Shown: positions 16,706 through 25,549 of the stretch, one piece after another
Position numbering within the stretch: position 1 is the first letter of the stretch
Layout: each line of letters begins with the position of its first letter
Assembly (NCBI RefSeq): GCF_900177795.1
Contig: NZ_FXWJ01000002.1
Coordinates: 434,001 to 498,000, forward strand
DNA length: 64,000 nt
From: Plantibacter elymi (nom. nud.)
Lineage (GTDB): Bacteria; Actinomycetota; Actinomycetes; Actinomycetales; Microbacteriaceae
Direction: 5' to 3'
Program-made: the position numbers and the translations under genes
Notes under the pieces: model-generated
Told to the model about the DNA's origin: nothing
The model's database searches: none
What the model saw: only the letters and a program-made list of their open reading frames with translations

Positions 16706-19408
16706 TCAGAGCGCAAGTTGAGCCCCCTCTGCTTCTCGTGCGGCGCGGGCCAAGTCGACGCGAGCCGCGACCTGTGTCCGATTGACCGTCGGTTCCCCGG
16801 CATTGAGCGCCAGCGCCTCGGCGATCTGATCACGGAGGTCGAAGACCCTCGACGGGAGAACCAATGTGTTGTGGTGCTTTCCACGCGTGAGGCCGACGTA
16901 GATGGCCGCGCCGTTGACGGCACCGGACATATAGCTGACGTCCGCGGTCTCGCCCTGGGCACCATGCGCCGTGGATGCGTAGGCCAGGTGTACGTGCTCA
17001 GCGATGTAGCTCGCGGGGACGTTTCGAACACGGCTTGGGTCCGAAGCAGATTCGAGGGAGGCGTGCTCACCGGCGATGCTGCGGACTCGCCAGAGCTGAC
17101 GGTTACTCAGGCCCAGGTTCCTCTCGTTGGCTCGGCTCTGGACGAGGTCCCCCTCGTAGATGGGTTGCGAGTCCTGCGCGAAGAGCACGGAACGCGGCTG
17201 AAGTTCGCCCCGCGAGAGTCGGAGTCGCTGGATCGTGTCATTGATGCGCTGCGCCTCCTCGTTCGTCGCCGTCACCAACGCAACACGCAGCCCTGCCGCG
17301 GTGTCTGCGAGATACCGTTCGGCGAGGTAGGCCGTCGGATCATGACCAGGCTCCAACTCGACGACATGGCCGCCGGCGATGAGGCCATCTGCCACGGCAA
17401 GCCGATCATCTTCGCTCCGTGCATCGCGCAGCGCGACCGTGAGCTGCGCGTACTCGAGGTCGATCGCTCCGTCTGGCTTGCGGAAGCGGTGCACGTCCTC
17501 GAGATCGACGCGTGCTGTCGCGGCCTCGGTCGCCAACAGCATCGCTCCCGAGTGTCCAACTGGGCGCAACTGCATCGGGTCGCCGACGAAGGCCAGGTCC
17601 ACGCCGGTTTGCTCTGCGGTGATGCAGAGCGCGCGAGCGGCCTCGAGGTCGAGCATGCCGGCCTCGTCGACGATGACACGGTCATTGCGTCGGAGTCGGT
17701 AGCGCCGAGCGATCGGGTTCGCTGAACGTTCCCATGTCCAGACATCGCGGCCGGCGTCATCTGTATCCCAAGTCCAGCCGTGGGCTCGGAGCAGCTCATG
17801 CACACTCGCTGCATCTGCGCCCGTATCGGCACCAGCCACCTGCGCGGCTTTCCGCGTCGGTGCAAGCAGGAGCGGGCGGCGGCCGTTGCGACGGAGTAAG
17901 TCGCAGGCGACGCGCAGCATGGTCGTCTTGCCGGTACCTGCTGGGCCGGTCACGGTGACGAGCCGATCGTTGCCCGCCAGCGCTGCGGCGGCGGCTCGTT
18001 GCCCTTCATCGAGCGAGCGACCGGCTGGAAGGGACGCGCGCTCGGCGCGGAGGACCGCCTCTTCGGTCAGGGATCGTCCGGGGGACGCAAGTTCGACCAT
18101 GCGGCGCTCGACATCCCGTTTGAGCGTCGCGGTGTGATTCGAGAGGTAGCCCTTCACCTGTGGCGGCACTTCGTCGGCGCCGAGCAAGTCCGTGCAGCCC
18201 TCGTCGACGGCGCGCTGAATCACCTGCTCGATCAGTGGCTCGAGCAAGGATCGCTCAGCGACCACCCCTGTTGTGGCGAGTGCCCGAAGCACGCCGGCGT
18301 GGACGTCGAATCGGCTGAATCGTCCTCCACTCGGGGTCGAGCGTTGGTCAGCATCGGCGACCGCCCGCCTCGCAAGCAGATCGATATCGAGATCGCCGAG
18401 GCTGCTCACCATCGGCGCGAAGGGGGCCCGCTGCTCAGTGAGTTGCGGATCGAGCTCGATGATCTCGTCTCGGACCAGGTTCAGCCAGTCGGCTTCGTCG
18501 ATCGCGGCAGGCTTCGCCGGGCGTTTGTGCGCGTAGGCCCACTGGTCGATGGCGGTCAGGTCTTGCGGCGTGGGTTCAACGCCGGGGTGTTCGAGCCGCC
18601 ATTGGTCGAGCCGGTTGGCGCGGTTCCGTTCGATCTGACGAGACCGCTTCGACAACGGTCGCACGATGTGAGCGAGATGCTCGATCTCGCCGTCGTCGCC
18701 GATACTGAAACCCCTCCTGGCGAGGGCAGCGATCCATTCCGGGTCCGTCCTCGCGGCGAGGTCGCCCTCCGCGTTGATGACGGTCTGGAAACGCAGCGCC
18801 ACTCGGGAGTCGATGTTGCTCCAACGCCCGTCCTTTCCAAGCACCTTGATGTTGAGCCACAGGTGCCGGTGCTGGTGGGGATCGAGCGCACGCGAGCGGG
18901 CGTGGCGGAGCTCCACGATCTCGATGCGAGTCAGCGGCATGCGACGGTGGCCTGCTTTCCCGCGACGGGCGTTGAGCTCCCGTTGCCAGGCGAGGCTGAT
19001 CCGTTCGCGGAGGCGATCCTGCAGTGCGTCGTAGGCTGCCGCGACCTCCGGATCGAGGATCGCCGCGACAGAGAACGACTTCGACGCGTTAATGGTCGCA
19101 TCCAAGAGGAGATCCGCTCGAGGTGACGGGTTCAGGACGCCACGCATGACCTCGGTGCCGGGATCACGGCCGGCGACCCAGGCGGCGAGCTTCTGCCGGT
19201 CGAGCTGATCGGCGGTGATCTGTTCGTTCTCGACGATGAAGCGGGTGACGGTCTCGGGTGCATAGCCGAGCGCGCGGGCGATGCCAGCGGGTGTGCCGAC
19301 AGTTGCATCGCAGGCACCACCGAGCGCGTAGTCGACGGCCTGCCTGACCCCTTGCGAAGTAATGCCTCGCTTCCACCTGACCATGCCGCCGCGCACGAGC
19401 ACCTCCAT
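16706..19408 (-). CDS. MobF-type conjugative relaxase with TraA/TrwC and RecD-like helicase domains
   Basis: Up to 900 residues. The N-terminal 300 or so form a TrwC-like relaxase: the metal-binding histidine cluster DPHQHRHLWLN lies near residues 174-184, with candidate catalytic tyrosine Y27 (AVDYALGG). The C-terminal part is a superfamily 1 helicase: Walker A GPAGTGKTT near 487, Walker B VIVDEAGML near 565, and a terminal GLTRGK motif. It would nick the origin of transfer, stay attached to the strand and unwind it for the coupling protein. The start is uncertain: ATG 19408, GTG 19396 (best spaced to a GGAGG) or ATG 19384. It is transcribed away from trpS. It appears intact, unlike the fragment at 15891. 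Confidence 0.88.
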   Translation of the reverse strand: MEVLVRGGMVRWKRGITSQGVRQAVDYALGGACDATVGTPAGIARALGYAPETVTRFIVENEQITADQLDRQKLAAWVAGRDPGTEVMRGVLNPSPRADLLLDATINASKSFSVAAILDPEVAAAYDALQDRLRERISLAWQRELNARRGKAGHRRMPLTRIEIVELRHARSRALDPHQHRHLWLNIKVLGKDGRWSNIDSRVALRFQTVINAEGDLAARTDPEWIAALARRGFSIGDDGEIEHLAHIVRPLSKRSRQIERNRANRLDQWRLEHPGVEPTPQDLTAIDQWAYAHKRPAKPAAIDEADWLNLVRDEIIELDPQLTEQRAPFAPMVSSLGDLDIDLLARRAVADADQRSTPSGGRFSRFDVHAGVLRALATTGVVAERSLLEPLIEQVIQRAVDEGCTDLLGADEVPPQVKGYLSNHTATLKRDVERRMVELASPGRSLTEEAVLRAERASLPAGRSLDEGQRAAAAALAGNDRLVTVTGPAGTGKTTMLRVACDLLRRNGRRPLLLAPTRKAAQVAGADTGADAASVHELLRAHGWTWDTDDAGRDVWTWERSANPIARRYRLRRNDRVIVDEAGMLDLEAARALCITAEQTGVDLAFVGDPMQLRPVGHSGAMLLATEAATARVDLEDVHRFRKPDGAIDLEYAQLTVALRDARSEDDRLAVADGLIAGGHVVELEPGHDPTAYLAERYLADTAAGLRVALVTATNEEAQRINDTIQRLRLSRGELQPRSVLFAQDSQPIYEGDLVQSRANERNLGLSNRQLWRVRSIAGEHASLESASDPSRVRNVPASYIAEHVHLAYASTAHGAQGETADVSYMSGAVNGAAIYVGLTRGKHHNTLVLPSRVFDLRDQIAEALALNAGEPTVNRTQVAARVDLARAAREAEGAQLAL

Positions 19409-19575
19409 GCCGAAGGCGGTCGTTCCGCCTCGCTAGCTCTTGCCGCTGGCGGACAGCCGACGCGGACGTGGCCACCCTGAGAATGTCAACCTCAGCTGGG
19501 TCCAGGGCGGCAATCTAAGCCAGACCCACTCTGTGTCTTCTGGGCTTGGGGATGAGTCCCGGTAGTATCCCGTTC

Positions 19576-19614
19576 ATGAACTTCAACCGTTCCGCTTGGT
19601 GGTGGCTGCGATAG
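19576..19614 (+). CDS. Trp-codon leader peptide of trpS
   Basis: A 12-codon ORF encoding MNFNRSAWWWLR has three consecutive TGG codons just before its stop and lies 90 bases upstream of the tryptophanyl-tRNA synthetase start. This is the layout of a ribosome-mediated attenuator that senses charged tRNA-Trp. A TAGTAT sequence at 19563-19568 could be a -10 box, but it is too close to the ATG for a long leader. The same logic is known for the auxiliary trpRS1 of Streptomyces coelicolor. Confidence 0.82.
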   Translation: MNFNRSAWWWLR

Positions 19615-19653
19615 CAGCCGGTTGAAGTATGTTCACGGGCTGCGCGGCAGCTC
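19580..19653 (+). promoter_or_regulatory. Ribosome-mediated attenuator of trpS
   Basis: Four pairing segments are visible. Segment 1 is GGCTGC (19604-19609), segment 2 GCAGCC (19614-19619), segment 3 GGCTGC (19638-19643) and segment 4 GCAGC (19647-19651). 1:2 forms a 6-bp hairpin overlapping the Trp codons, 2:3 is an exact 6-bp alternative, and 3:4 forms a downstream hairpin. Outer arms ACTTCAACCG (19580-19589) and CGGTTGAAGT (19619-19628) also pair. A ribosome stalled at the TGG codons would mask segment 1, favour 2:3 and block 3:4. No T-tract follows, so termination may be U-tract-independent. Confidence 0.75.
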
Positions 19654-19703
19654 GCGGAACGGCCCGAGTGCTCCGTGTAGCTCCCAATCATCGGGAGAGA
19701 CAG

Positions 19704-20744
19704 TTGGAATCCTTCACCGCAACAGCGCAACGTTCGGCAGAGGTCGCCGCCCTCGTAGCCGAGCACCCGGAGAGGTTTCGGGTGCTCACAGGTGAGCGGC
19801 CGACCGGGCTGCTCCATCTGGGCCACTTCTTCGGCACTATCAGGGAACGGGTGCGCCTGCAGCAGGCCGGCGTCGAAATGTTCCTCGTGCTCGCGGACTA
19901 TCAGGTCATCACCGACCGGGACACCACGGCCCACGTTCGAGAGAACGTGTATAGCGCCGTCCTCGACTATCTCGCTGCCGGCATCGACCCGGAACGGACG
20001 ACGATTTTCACCCACTCGTCGGTGCCGGCGCTGAACCAGCTGATGCTCCCATTTCTGAGTCTGGTCACCGAAGCGGAGCTGCATCGAAATCCGACCGTCA
20101 AAGCGGAGCTCGCAGCGTCCGGCCGTGCATTGAGCGGGCTGCTGCTGACCTATCCGGTGCATCAGGCCGCCGACATCTTGTTCTGCAAGGGCACTCTAGT
20201 GCCTGTGGGCAAAGACAACCTCCCCCATGTGGAGATGACCCGAGTGGTCGCCCGCCGGTTCAATGAGCGCTATGGAGAGGTCTTCCCGGTTCCGGATGCG
20301 TTGATCACTTCGACCCCGGAGGTGCCGGGGCTCGATGGTCGGAAGATGTCGAAAAGCTATGGCAACGCAATCGCGTTATCGATGACACCGGACGAGACGG
20401 TCGCAGTGATCCGTCAATCCCGAACCGATCAGGACCGGCGGATCAGCTTCGACCCCGAAGGCCGGCCAGGCGTCTCGGCGCTGTTGTCGACGGCCGCGCT
20501 GTGCCTGGATGTTGAACCGGTCGAGTTGGCCGATCAGATCGGCGACGGCGGCAGCAGCGCCCTAAAAGCACTGACTGCGACAGCCGTGAACGACTTCCTC
20601 GAGCCGATGCGTGCGAGGAGGAAAGCGCTAGCCGCCGACGAGAGCCTCGTGCGGGCGATCCTTCGTCGCGGTAATGAGACGGCGAACACTGCGGCCGAGG
20701 TAACGCTCGGTCAGGTGCGCGAGGCGATGGGAACGATCTACTAG
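19704..20744 (+). CDS. trpS: Auxiliary tryptophanyl-tRNA synthetase
   Basis: 346 residues from TTG 19704, which follows a GGGAGAG Shine-Dalgarno; an ATG at 19629 in the same frame lies inside the attenuator. The class I signature motifs are present: the HIGH variant HLGHFFG near residues 35-41 and KMSKS (GRKMSKSYGN) near 214. It charges tRNA-Trp. Because it sits on a mobile element with its own attenuator, it is probably a second copy beside a housekeeping trpS elsewhere. In Streptomyces such auxiliary enzymes give resistance to TrpRS inhibitors such as indolmycin and are induced when the main enzyme is blocked; the same role here is inferred. The stop lies 9 bases from the IS21 remnant. Confidence 0.88.
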   Translation: MESFTATAQRSAEVAALVAEHPERFRVLTGERPTGLLHLGHFFGTIRERVRLQQAGVEMFLVLADYQVITDRDTTAHVRENVYSAVLDYLAAGIDPERTTIFTHSSVPALNQLMLPFLSLVTEAELHRNPTVKAELAASGRALSGLLLTYPVHQAADILFCKGTLVPVGKDNLPHVEMTRVVARRFNERYGEVFPVPDALITSTPEVPGLDGRKMSKSYGNAIALSMTPDETVAVIRQSRTDQDRRISFDPEGRPGVSALLSTAALCLDVEPVELADQIGDGGSSALKALTATAVNDFLEPMRARRKALAADESLVRAILRRGNETANTAAEVTLGQVREAMGTIY

Positions 20745-20753
20745 GACCGCGGG

Positions 20754-20930
20754 TCAGACGGAGTCGGTGAGCCGACGGGTGTGGGCGAGGCGGTAGGAGT
20801 CAGTGCCGGTCTCGATGATGCTGCCACCGAACGTGAGTCGGTCAACGATCGCAGCACAGAGCCTCGGGTCGGTGAAGGTCTTAGTCCAGCCCGAGAACGA
20901 CTCGTTGGAGGCGATCGCGACGGATCTCCT
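20754..20930 (-). pseudogene. istB: IstB transposition helper ATPase, C-terminal fragment
   Basis: The fragment reads SVAIASNESFSGWTKTF, then DPRLCAAIVDRLTFGG, then IIETGTDSYRLAHTRR. These are the conserved last 60 or so residues of IstB-type AAA+ helpers of IS21 elements. The P-loop domain is gone. The junction with IstA sequence lies near 20920-20930, where the reading frame also changes. It cannot function as a transposition helper. Confidence 0.8.
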
Positions 20931-21498
20931 CGAACGCGTCAATATGGCCCTCAAGGAACGCTTCCTGCGACTGAGTCGAATAGACCCGATGGATCGCTTT
21001 CCCCGAGTTGGAGAACCGGAACACGAACATGTGGCACTTCGTCTTCACCCCGGCCAGCACCACCCAAACCTCCCCGAAATCAACCTCTGCCTCCGCGCCG
21101 GGCGCGTGGTCTTGAGGGATGAAGACCTCCACTCGGCGGCCCGCGGCCGTGTCGATCTCGGGCCGGCGGAAACGCACGTAGTTGCGGACCGTTGAGTACG
21201 ACAGTTCTGTGGCCCCGTGCTCCTCGATGAGACGATCCAGCACCCGAGTCGCGGTGTGGCGCTATTTCCTTGGGGCGGTCAGATCCTCCCGTAACATGGC
21301 GTCGATCGCGGGCTTGAATCGGTCAAGCCGCGGTGCAGACCTCACCCGCGTCTTCTTCAGCGGCGGTTCCGGCGAAGCCAACGCCCGCCGCACCGTCGCG
21401 CACCCAAAGTGATGACGGCGCGCGAGCTCTCTGATCGAGAGCTCCTCCACCCGCGAATCACGCCGGATCGTCGCGAACACATCCACCCGAGATCCCAT
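20926..21498 (-). pseudogene. istA: IstA transposase, truncated and with an in-frame amber stop
   Basis: The reading frame starts at 21498 (MGSRVDVFATIRRDSRVEELS) with the helix-turn-helix ELARRHHFGCATVRRAL. It is interrupted by a TAG at 21262-21264, where family members usually have Gln (...APRK-stop-RHTATRVLDRL). The same frame then continues through LSYSTVRNYVRFRRPE and VEVDFGEVWV into GHIDAFEE, so the break is a point nonsense change, not a frameshift. The first catalytic Asp of the DDE core (DFGE) remains, but the rest of the integrase domain was deleted at the IstB junction. Confidence 0.82.
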
Positions 21499-21577
21499 CC
21501 CAAACCTCCACCATCAGCATCCGGAACAACAGTTCCGTCAACGGTGGAGGTGGGCCCGGCTCAGGCTTCCGTGGACA

Positions 21578-22029
21578 CCCCGTCAAGCGGCAAGTGGTCT
21601 CCGCTTAGATTGCCCTGGTGGGTGTGACTTACGTTGCCATAGTCACCACCCCGGTGCCTGCGTGCATCCCTGACTCGACACCCCTGTCCATGTCGCCTCC
21701 GGCCCCGGGTCGGGGGCATGTGCTCCCTCCCCTCGTTGTCAGCGGCGGCTCCGTCATCGATACCCATCGCAGCCCAATTGGTGCCAACACTCTGAACCAT
21801 GGCGGCCGTTCGAGGGCAAGGCGAGCGGAGCGAGGCGCGGCAGCCCGAATGCGGGACCGGAGATGTGCCCGCGCGCCGCCAGCCTCGATGGCGTTGGGGT
21901 CGAAGTGAGCCGACGCCGGACAGCGGCTGGAGTCGCAGGACGCGTCCGCCTGCTTGTCGTGCTCTCCGCAAGAACAGGAGGTGACGCACCTGCGTTCATC
22001 TCAACTCGCGCAAGCGACGGAAGGACACC
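21578..22029. other. Intergenic stretch with no supported gene
   Basis: Between the likely IS21 end and the first surface-protein gene I see only short frames without coding character on either strand. A good Shine-Dalgarno (GGAAGGA) at the right edge belongs to the gene at 22030. No tRNA, hairpin terminator or attachment-like repeat was recognised here. Confidence 0.5.
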
Positions 22030-22737
22030 ATGGCAATGCCCCTCTCACTGCAGCTCGCTGCGACCGCGTTGAGTGCGACCGCGCTCGGTACGACCGGTCC
22101 AGCGATCCCCCTCAACGCGCCAGCACCCGCTGCCGTTACGGCCTCGGGTTCCGCAAGCCCGTCGGTAGCGGAAGTGGGCGACTGCGTCGGCTTCGCACTC
22201 GACGTCACTGGGACCCAGGACGGCATCGCGATCGAACCGATCACAGCAGCGCTCACCGGTCCCTACGGCGGCTGGCTCCCGGTCGGCTCGGTCGCCGACG
22301 CTGTGACGGTCGGCTCATTTTCTGCGACCTGGACGGGCTCCGAGTGGAGCTACGACGGCGACTGCGTGAGCGTCTCGGCCGCCGGTGGATACGCCTGGAC
22401 GCTCGACAACCCGAACGATCCGGAAGGTCTCGACCTGATCATCCACGAGTCCTCCGTCGTCGATGTCACCGAACCGGCCGTCGTTGACCCGGAGGACGGC
22501 AAGGAGACCGAGCTACCCGTCGACGACGCGGATGAGGGCGGCGGGACCGCCATCGATGTCGTTGCAGACCGCTCTGGCGGGAGCGTCGGGACCAAACGTC
22601 CACAGCTCGCCGTCACCGGCGCGAACGAAGAACTCCTCATCGCCGGTGCTGCGGGAGGTCTGCTCGCGATCGCGGCGGGCGTGGCCCTCGCCGTACGGAG
22701 CCGACGAAGCCGAGCTCGGGTGGAGCAGGCCGCATGA
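22030..22737 (+). CDS. Cell-wall-anchored secreted protein (LAxTG sorting signal)
   Basis: 235 residues. The N-terminus (about 1-36) is Ala/Leu-rich with a possible AxA-type cleavage region but few positive charges, so it is a weak signal peptide. The C-terminus has a classic sortase signal: QLAVTGANEE near 196-205, a hydrophobic helix (LLIAGAAGGLLAIAAGVALAV) and an Arg-rich tail. Two Cys residues may form a disulphide in the extracellular domain, and an acidic linker precedes the anchor. GGAAGGA before ATG 22030 supports the start. It overlaps the next gene by 4 bases (ATGA). The pair may shape the cell surface during mating; no enzymatic domain is seen. Confidence 0.75.
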   Translation: MAMPLSLQLAATALSATALGTTGPAIPLNAPAPAAVTASGSASPSVAEVGDCVGFALDVTGTQDGIAIEPITAALTGPYGGWLPVGSVADAVTVGSFSATWTGSEWSYDGDCVSVSAAGGYAWTLDNPNDPEGLDLIIHESSVVDVTEPAVVDPEDGKETELPVDDADEGGGTAIDVVADRSGGSVGTKRPQLAVTGANEELLIAGAAGGLLAIAAGVALAVRSRRSRARVEQAA

Positions 22738-24557
22738 GCCGCCGCCTCCTGAGCGCGGCCGGCGCATCGATTCTGCTTGCCACCACGCTGAGCTTGCCTG
22801 CCCTTTCGGCGAGCGCTTCGGTTCCCGCCGCGGAGGACACGTCGGCCGCTGCGGACAGCACCACTCCATCCCCTCGAGCCACCACCGCCTATGGCTGGGG
22901 CCAGCTCGTGAACTACGTCACCCCGGACGGATCGCTCGCGTACTGCATCGACGTCCAAGCCGACTGGCCATCAGGTGCGACCGGCGGCGGAACGCTCGTC
23001 GGCGGGATCGGAGCAACAGCCGGGACGCGCGACGTCGGCGGCACGGAACTCGCAATGCTCAACGCGGGCCTCTCCCAGTTCGGGCAGACCACGGACAACG
23101 ACACCGCGGCAGCCGTCGCCGCGTTCGTCTACGCCTTCACCTCGCAGAACCACCCCGGCTACGACGGCGCCATCCACTACATCAGCCAGAAAGCCGACGG
23201 CCACGACGCCACCGTGACCGCAGCGTTCAACAGCATCTGGGCATGGGTCGGCAAGAACTGGGCTGCCGCAGCCGGCTCGAACACGGCGACCACAGCCATC
23301 ACGATGACCGACAGCACCACCGGATACATCGACGTGACCGTCGACCCCACAGCAGCGACCGGCACGCTCGCCCTCACCGGCGCGCACGAGACCAGCACCG
23401 GCGCGACCTCGGTGGCCGTCGGGAACGGATCCCGCATCGACATCACCGGCGATCCCGCCGACGGCACCGCGGACTACGACATCCGCGCCGACGGTTCCTG
23501 GAGCACGCCCGGCGGCTACGCCTCCGAGGCCTGGATGTACGAGACGCCCGGTCAACAGCGCCTCGCCCGCGGCAGCGAGAACCGCTCCCCCATCCCGTTC
23601 ACCTCCGAAGCCAGCATCACCGCCTCGACGATCTTCCAACCGATCGTGACGAGCGAAATGCAGCAGACCCTCGTCCCCATCGGCGGCACCATCATCGACC
23701 ACGCAACCTGCGACCTCTCCCCCGACAGCACCAGCACCACCTGGCGACGCAACCGAGACGATGAAGGCGTCGAAGTCACCTGGGACGTCGCGATCTACGC
23801 CAAGCGCCCCGGCGAAGACAGCCTCCCCGAGGTCCCGGAAGGGCGGCCGGCGCTCGGCACGGCCACCGCCACCTGCGACGAGGTCGGCGACATCATGGAA
23901 GCCAGCTTCCCCCGCCCCGACGAGGCCGACGGGCCGATCACCGCAGTCTGGTCACTCGACCTCGACAAGCAGTCCGACACGACCAAGTCCGTCCTGCAGG
24001 GACCGTGGCACGACGCGTTCGGGCTGCCCGACGAGACCACGGTCATCCCCCGCGTCACAACGAAGGCCGTGCCGTCGGTGATGGAGGGAGAGCAGTACGG
24101 GGACACCGCCCACCACGAAGATGTCGGCCTCTACCCCGACACCGCTGTGCAGACTTTCACCGCCTACCGCATCACCGACGGTCAGCCCGTCTGCGACGCG
24201 ACAACCGAATACCTGCCGGAGTCGGCGCCGATCCTGGTCAACGGCCGCAAGGATGTGCCCGGGCCGACATTCACTGCCACCCGCGACATGGGCACCGGGG
24301 TCAACTGGATCGAGCGTACGTATGCCGATGACTCGAAGCAGGTACTCCTCAGCGAAGGTGTCTGTGGGCAGGAAGGTGAGCAGACGCTCTTCCTCGACCG
24401 CCCCGGACAGAAGCTCGCGAGCACCGGCTTCGACGGCGCCACCCTCGCCGCAGGCGCTGCCGCCACGATGCTCCTCGGAGCCTCGCCCTTCGTCGTTCGC
24501 GGTGTCGTACGGCGTCGAGCCAGCCTGATCGACCTGAGCGAGGGGCTCGCAGGATGA
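22734..24557 (+). CDS. Large secreted surface protein with signal peptide and LAxTG anchor
   Basis: 607 residues. A signal peptide is clear (MSRRLLSAAGASILLATTL, likely cleaved after SASA near residue 28). The N-terminal region (TTAYGWGQLVNYVTPDG, then YCIDVQADWPSG, then TAAAVAAFVYAFTSQNHPG) recalls thioester-type adhesin domains, although the reactive Cys-Gln pair cannot be confirmed by eye. Beta-rich, Thr-rich repeats follow. The C-terminus has KLASTGFDG, a hydrophobic helix and an RRRAS tail, which is a sortase anchor. It is coupled to the genes on both sides by ATGA overlaps. A role in cell-cell contact during transfer is plausible but inferred. Confidence 0.75.
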   Translation: MSRRLLSAAGASILLATTLSLPALSASASVPAAEDTSAAADSTTPSPRATTAYGWGQLVNYVTPDGSLAYCIDVQADWPSGATGGGTLVGGIGATAGTRDVGGTELAMLNAGLSQFGQTTDNDTAAAVAAFVYAFTSQNHPGYDGAIHYISQKADGHDATVTAAFNSIWAWVGKNWAAAAGSNTATTAITMTDSTTGYIDVTVDPTAATGTLALTGAHETSTGATSVAVGNGSRIDITGDPADGTADYDIRADGSWSTPGGYASEAWMYETPGQQRLARGSENRSPIPFTSEASITASTIFQPIVTSEMQQTLVPIGGTIIDHATCDLSPDSTSTTWRRNRDDEGVEVTWDVAIYAKRPGEDSLPEVPEGRPALGTATATCDEVGDIMEASFPRPDEADGPITAVWSLDLDKQSDTTKSVLQGPWHDAFGLPDETTVIPRVTTKAVPSVMEGEQYGDTAHHEDVGLYPDTAVQTFTAYRITDGQPVCDATTEYLPESAPILVNGRKDVPGPTFTATRDMGTGVNWIERTYADDSKQVLLSEGVCGQEGEQTLFLDRPGQKLASTGFDGATLAAGAAATMLLGASPFVVRGVVRRRASLIDLSEGLAG

Positions 24558-25294
24558 GCGAAGAACAGACAGGCCCCTCGGGCGACCTGAGGGAGGAACA
24601 GCACGAGTGGGTGGCGATGTTTCGCCATGGGTTGCGATTCAGCAAGCCACAGCCGGACTATGACGACGTGCGCGACGACTACGAGGACATCCACGGCGAC
24701 GACCCTCGGATGGAGGAGGAGATTCAACTCAGGATCGTTGAGGCTCAGATGGACCTGCTCCTCCGTTTCACCGGGGCGTCGGACTACGACGTCCACCCAG
24801 ACCCTGACTCCTGGCTAGAGACGTACTATGCCTTGGCAGGCAAGTGGCTCGGTCGAGACACAGGGATCGACGAACAACTCGAGAGCGTCGACCGCATCCT
24901 TTCGCTGACCGGCGGTCCACTCTGGCGCCCGGACCTGTACCTCTCCCTGGCCAAGGTTCAGGAAGCTGCTGGGGACGCTGCACCCACGAGCCCCGCGCCT
25001 GCCACGCCGCTCTCCACTTCGAGCTGGCGAGATCCGCCACGCCTCATCGACTGGACTCCGGACGAGGACCCGGCTGCGGGGTACCTTCGGGAGCTCCACG
25101 CTAATCGCCAACATGCACGGGAATCGAGCGCGCCCGAACACTCCGTAGACGCACAGCCGCTCGATCAGAGCCGACGCTTCACCGAACTAGGGCGGAAGCT
25201 CTCCATGGGAATCCTGCGACCACGCTCAGACCAAGCCATCCGAGACGCCCATCCGCCGCATCGATCTGGATCCGAGGAAGGAATGCAACTCTAG
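24554..25294 (+). CDS. Hypothetical cytoplasmic protein of the surface-protein operon
   Basis: 246 residues, strongly acidic, with a DDVRDDYEDIHGDDP stretch near residues 36-50, a central helical part (YYALAGKWLGRDTGIDEQL) and a disordered C-terminal third. No signal peptide, membrane segment or known domain is recognised. The start overlaps the upstream stop by 4 bases (ATGA), so it is translated together with the two anchored surface proteins. It ends 255 bases before a convergent gene; no clear terminator is seen in that gap. Confidence 0.6.
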   Translation: MSEEQTGPSGDLREEQHEWVAMFRHGLRFSKPQPDYDDVRDDYEDIHGDDPRMEEEIQLRIVEAQMDLLLRFTGASDYDVHPDPDSWLETYYALAGKWLGRDTGIDEQLESVDRILSLTGGPLWRPDLYLSLAKVQEAAGDAAPTSPAPATPLSTSSWRDPPRLIDWTPDEDPAAGYLRELHANRQHARESSAPEHSVDAQPLDQSRRFTELGRKLSMGILRPRSDQAIRDAHPPHRSGSEEGMQL

Positions 25295-25549
25295 AGTCAT
25301 CCGATAACGCCTGACTCCTGCGAACGCCGCCATGAGCCTCGCCGTGGTCCTGAGGCGGCCGGATTGCGTTCCCGAGCTTTACATCGCTCGGGTACACAGC
25401 CCCGCGGCGTCTACCAGCGAACAGCCTCATGGAATGAGCTTTCGGGGAGCGACGGATGCGCGTTTAGTGCCACGCCGGGACTGCATTCCCGGTCAGGTAA
25501 ATGCGGGGTCGGTGGATCGGATCAATCCAGGACACACCGCTTCCCGTAA

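Larger units (their letters stand above)
20754..21577 (-). mobile_element. IS21-family remnant with an internal deletion
   Basis: On the minus strand an IstA N-terminal half runs directly into an IstB C-terminal end, with the middle of both genes lost. The promoter-side end may be at about 21577, where the minus strand reads TGTCCACGGAAGCC, a TG-starting end of the kind used by IS21 elements. The opposite terminus is not identified and may have been lost at the trpS junction. Confidence 0.75.

Noticed and set aside
25295-25549. Small ORFs on both strands between the surface-protein operon and the HIRAN gene
   Set aside because: Their composition is non-coding and no ribosome-binding site or domain supports them.
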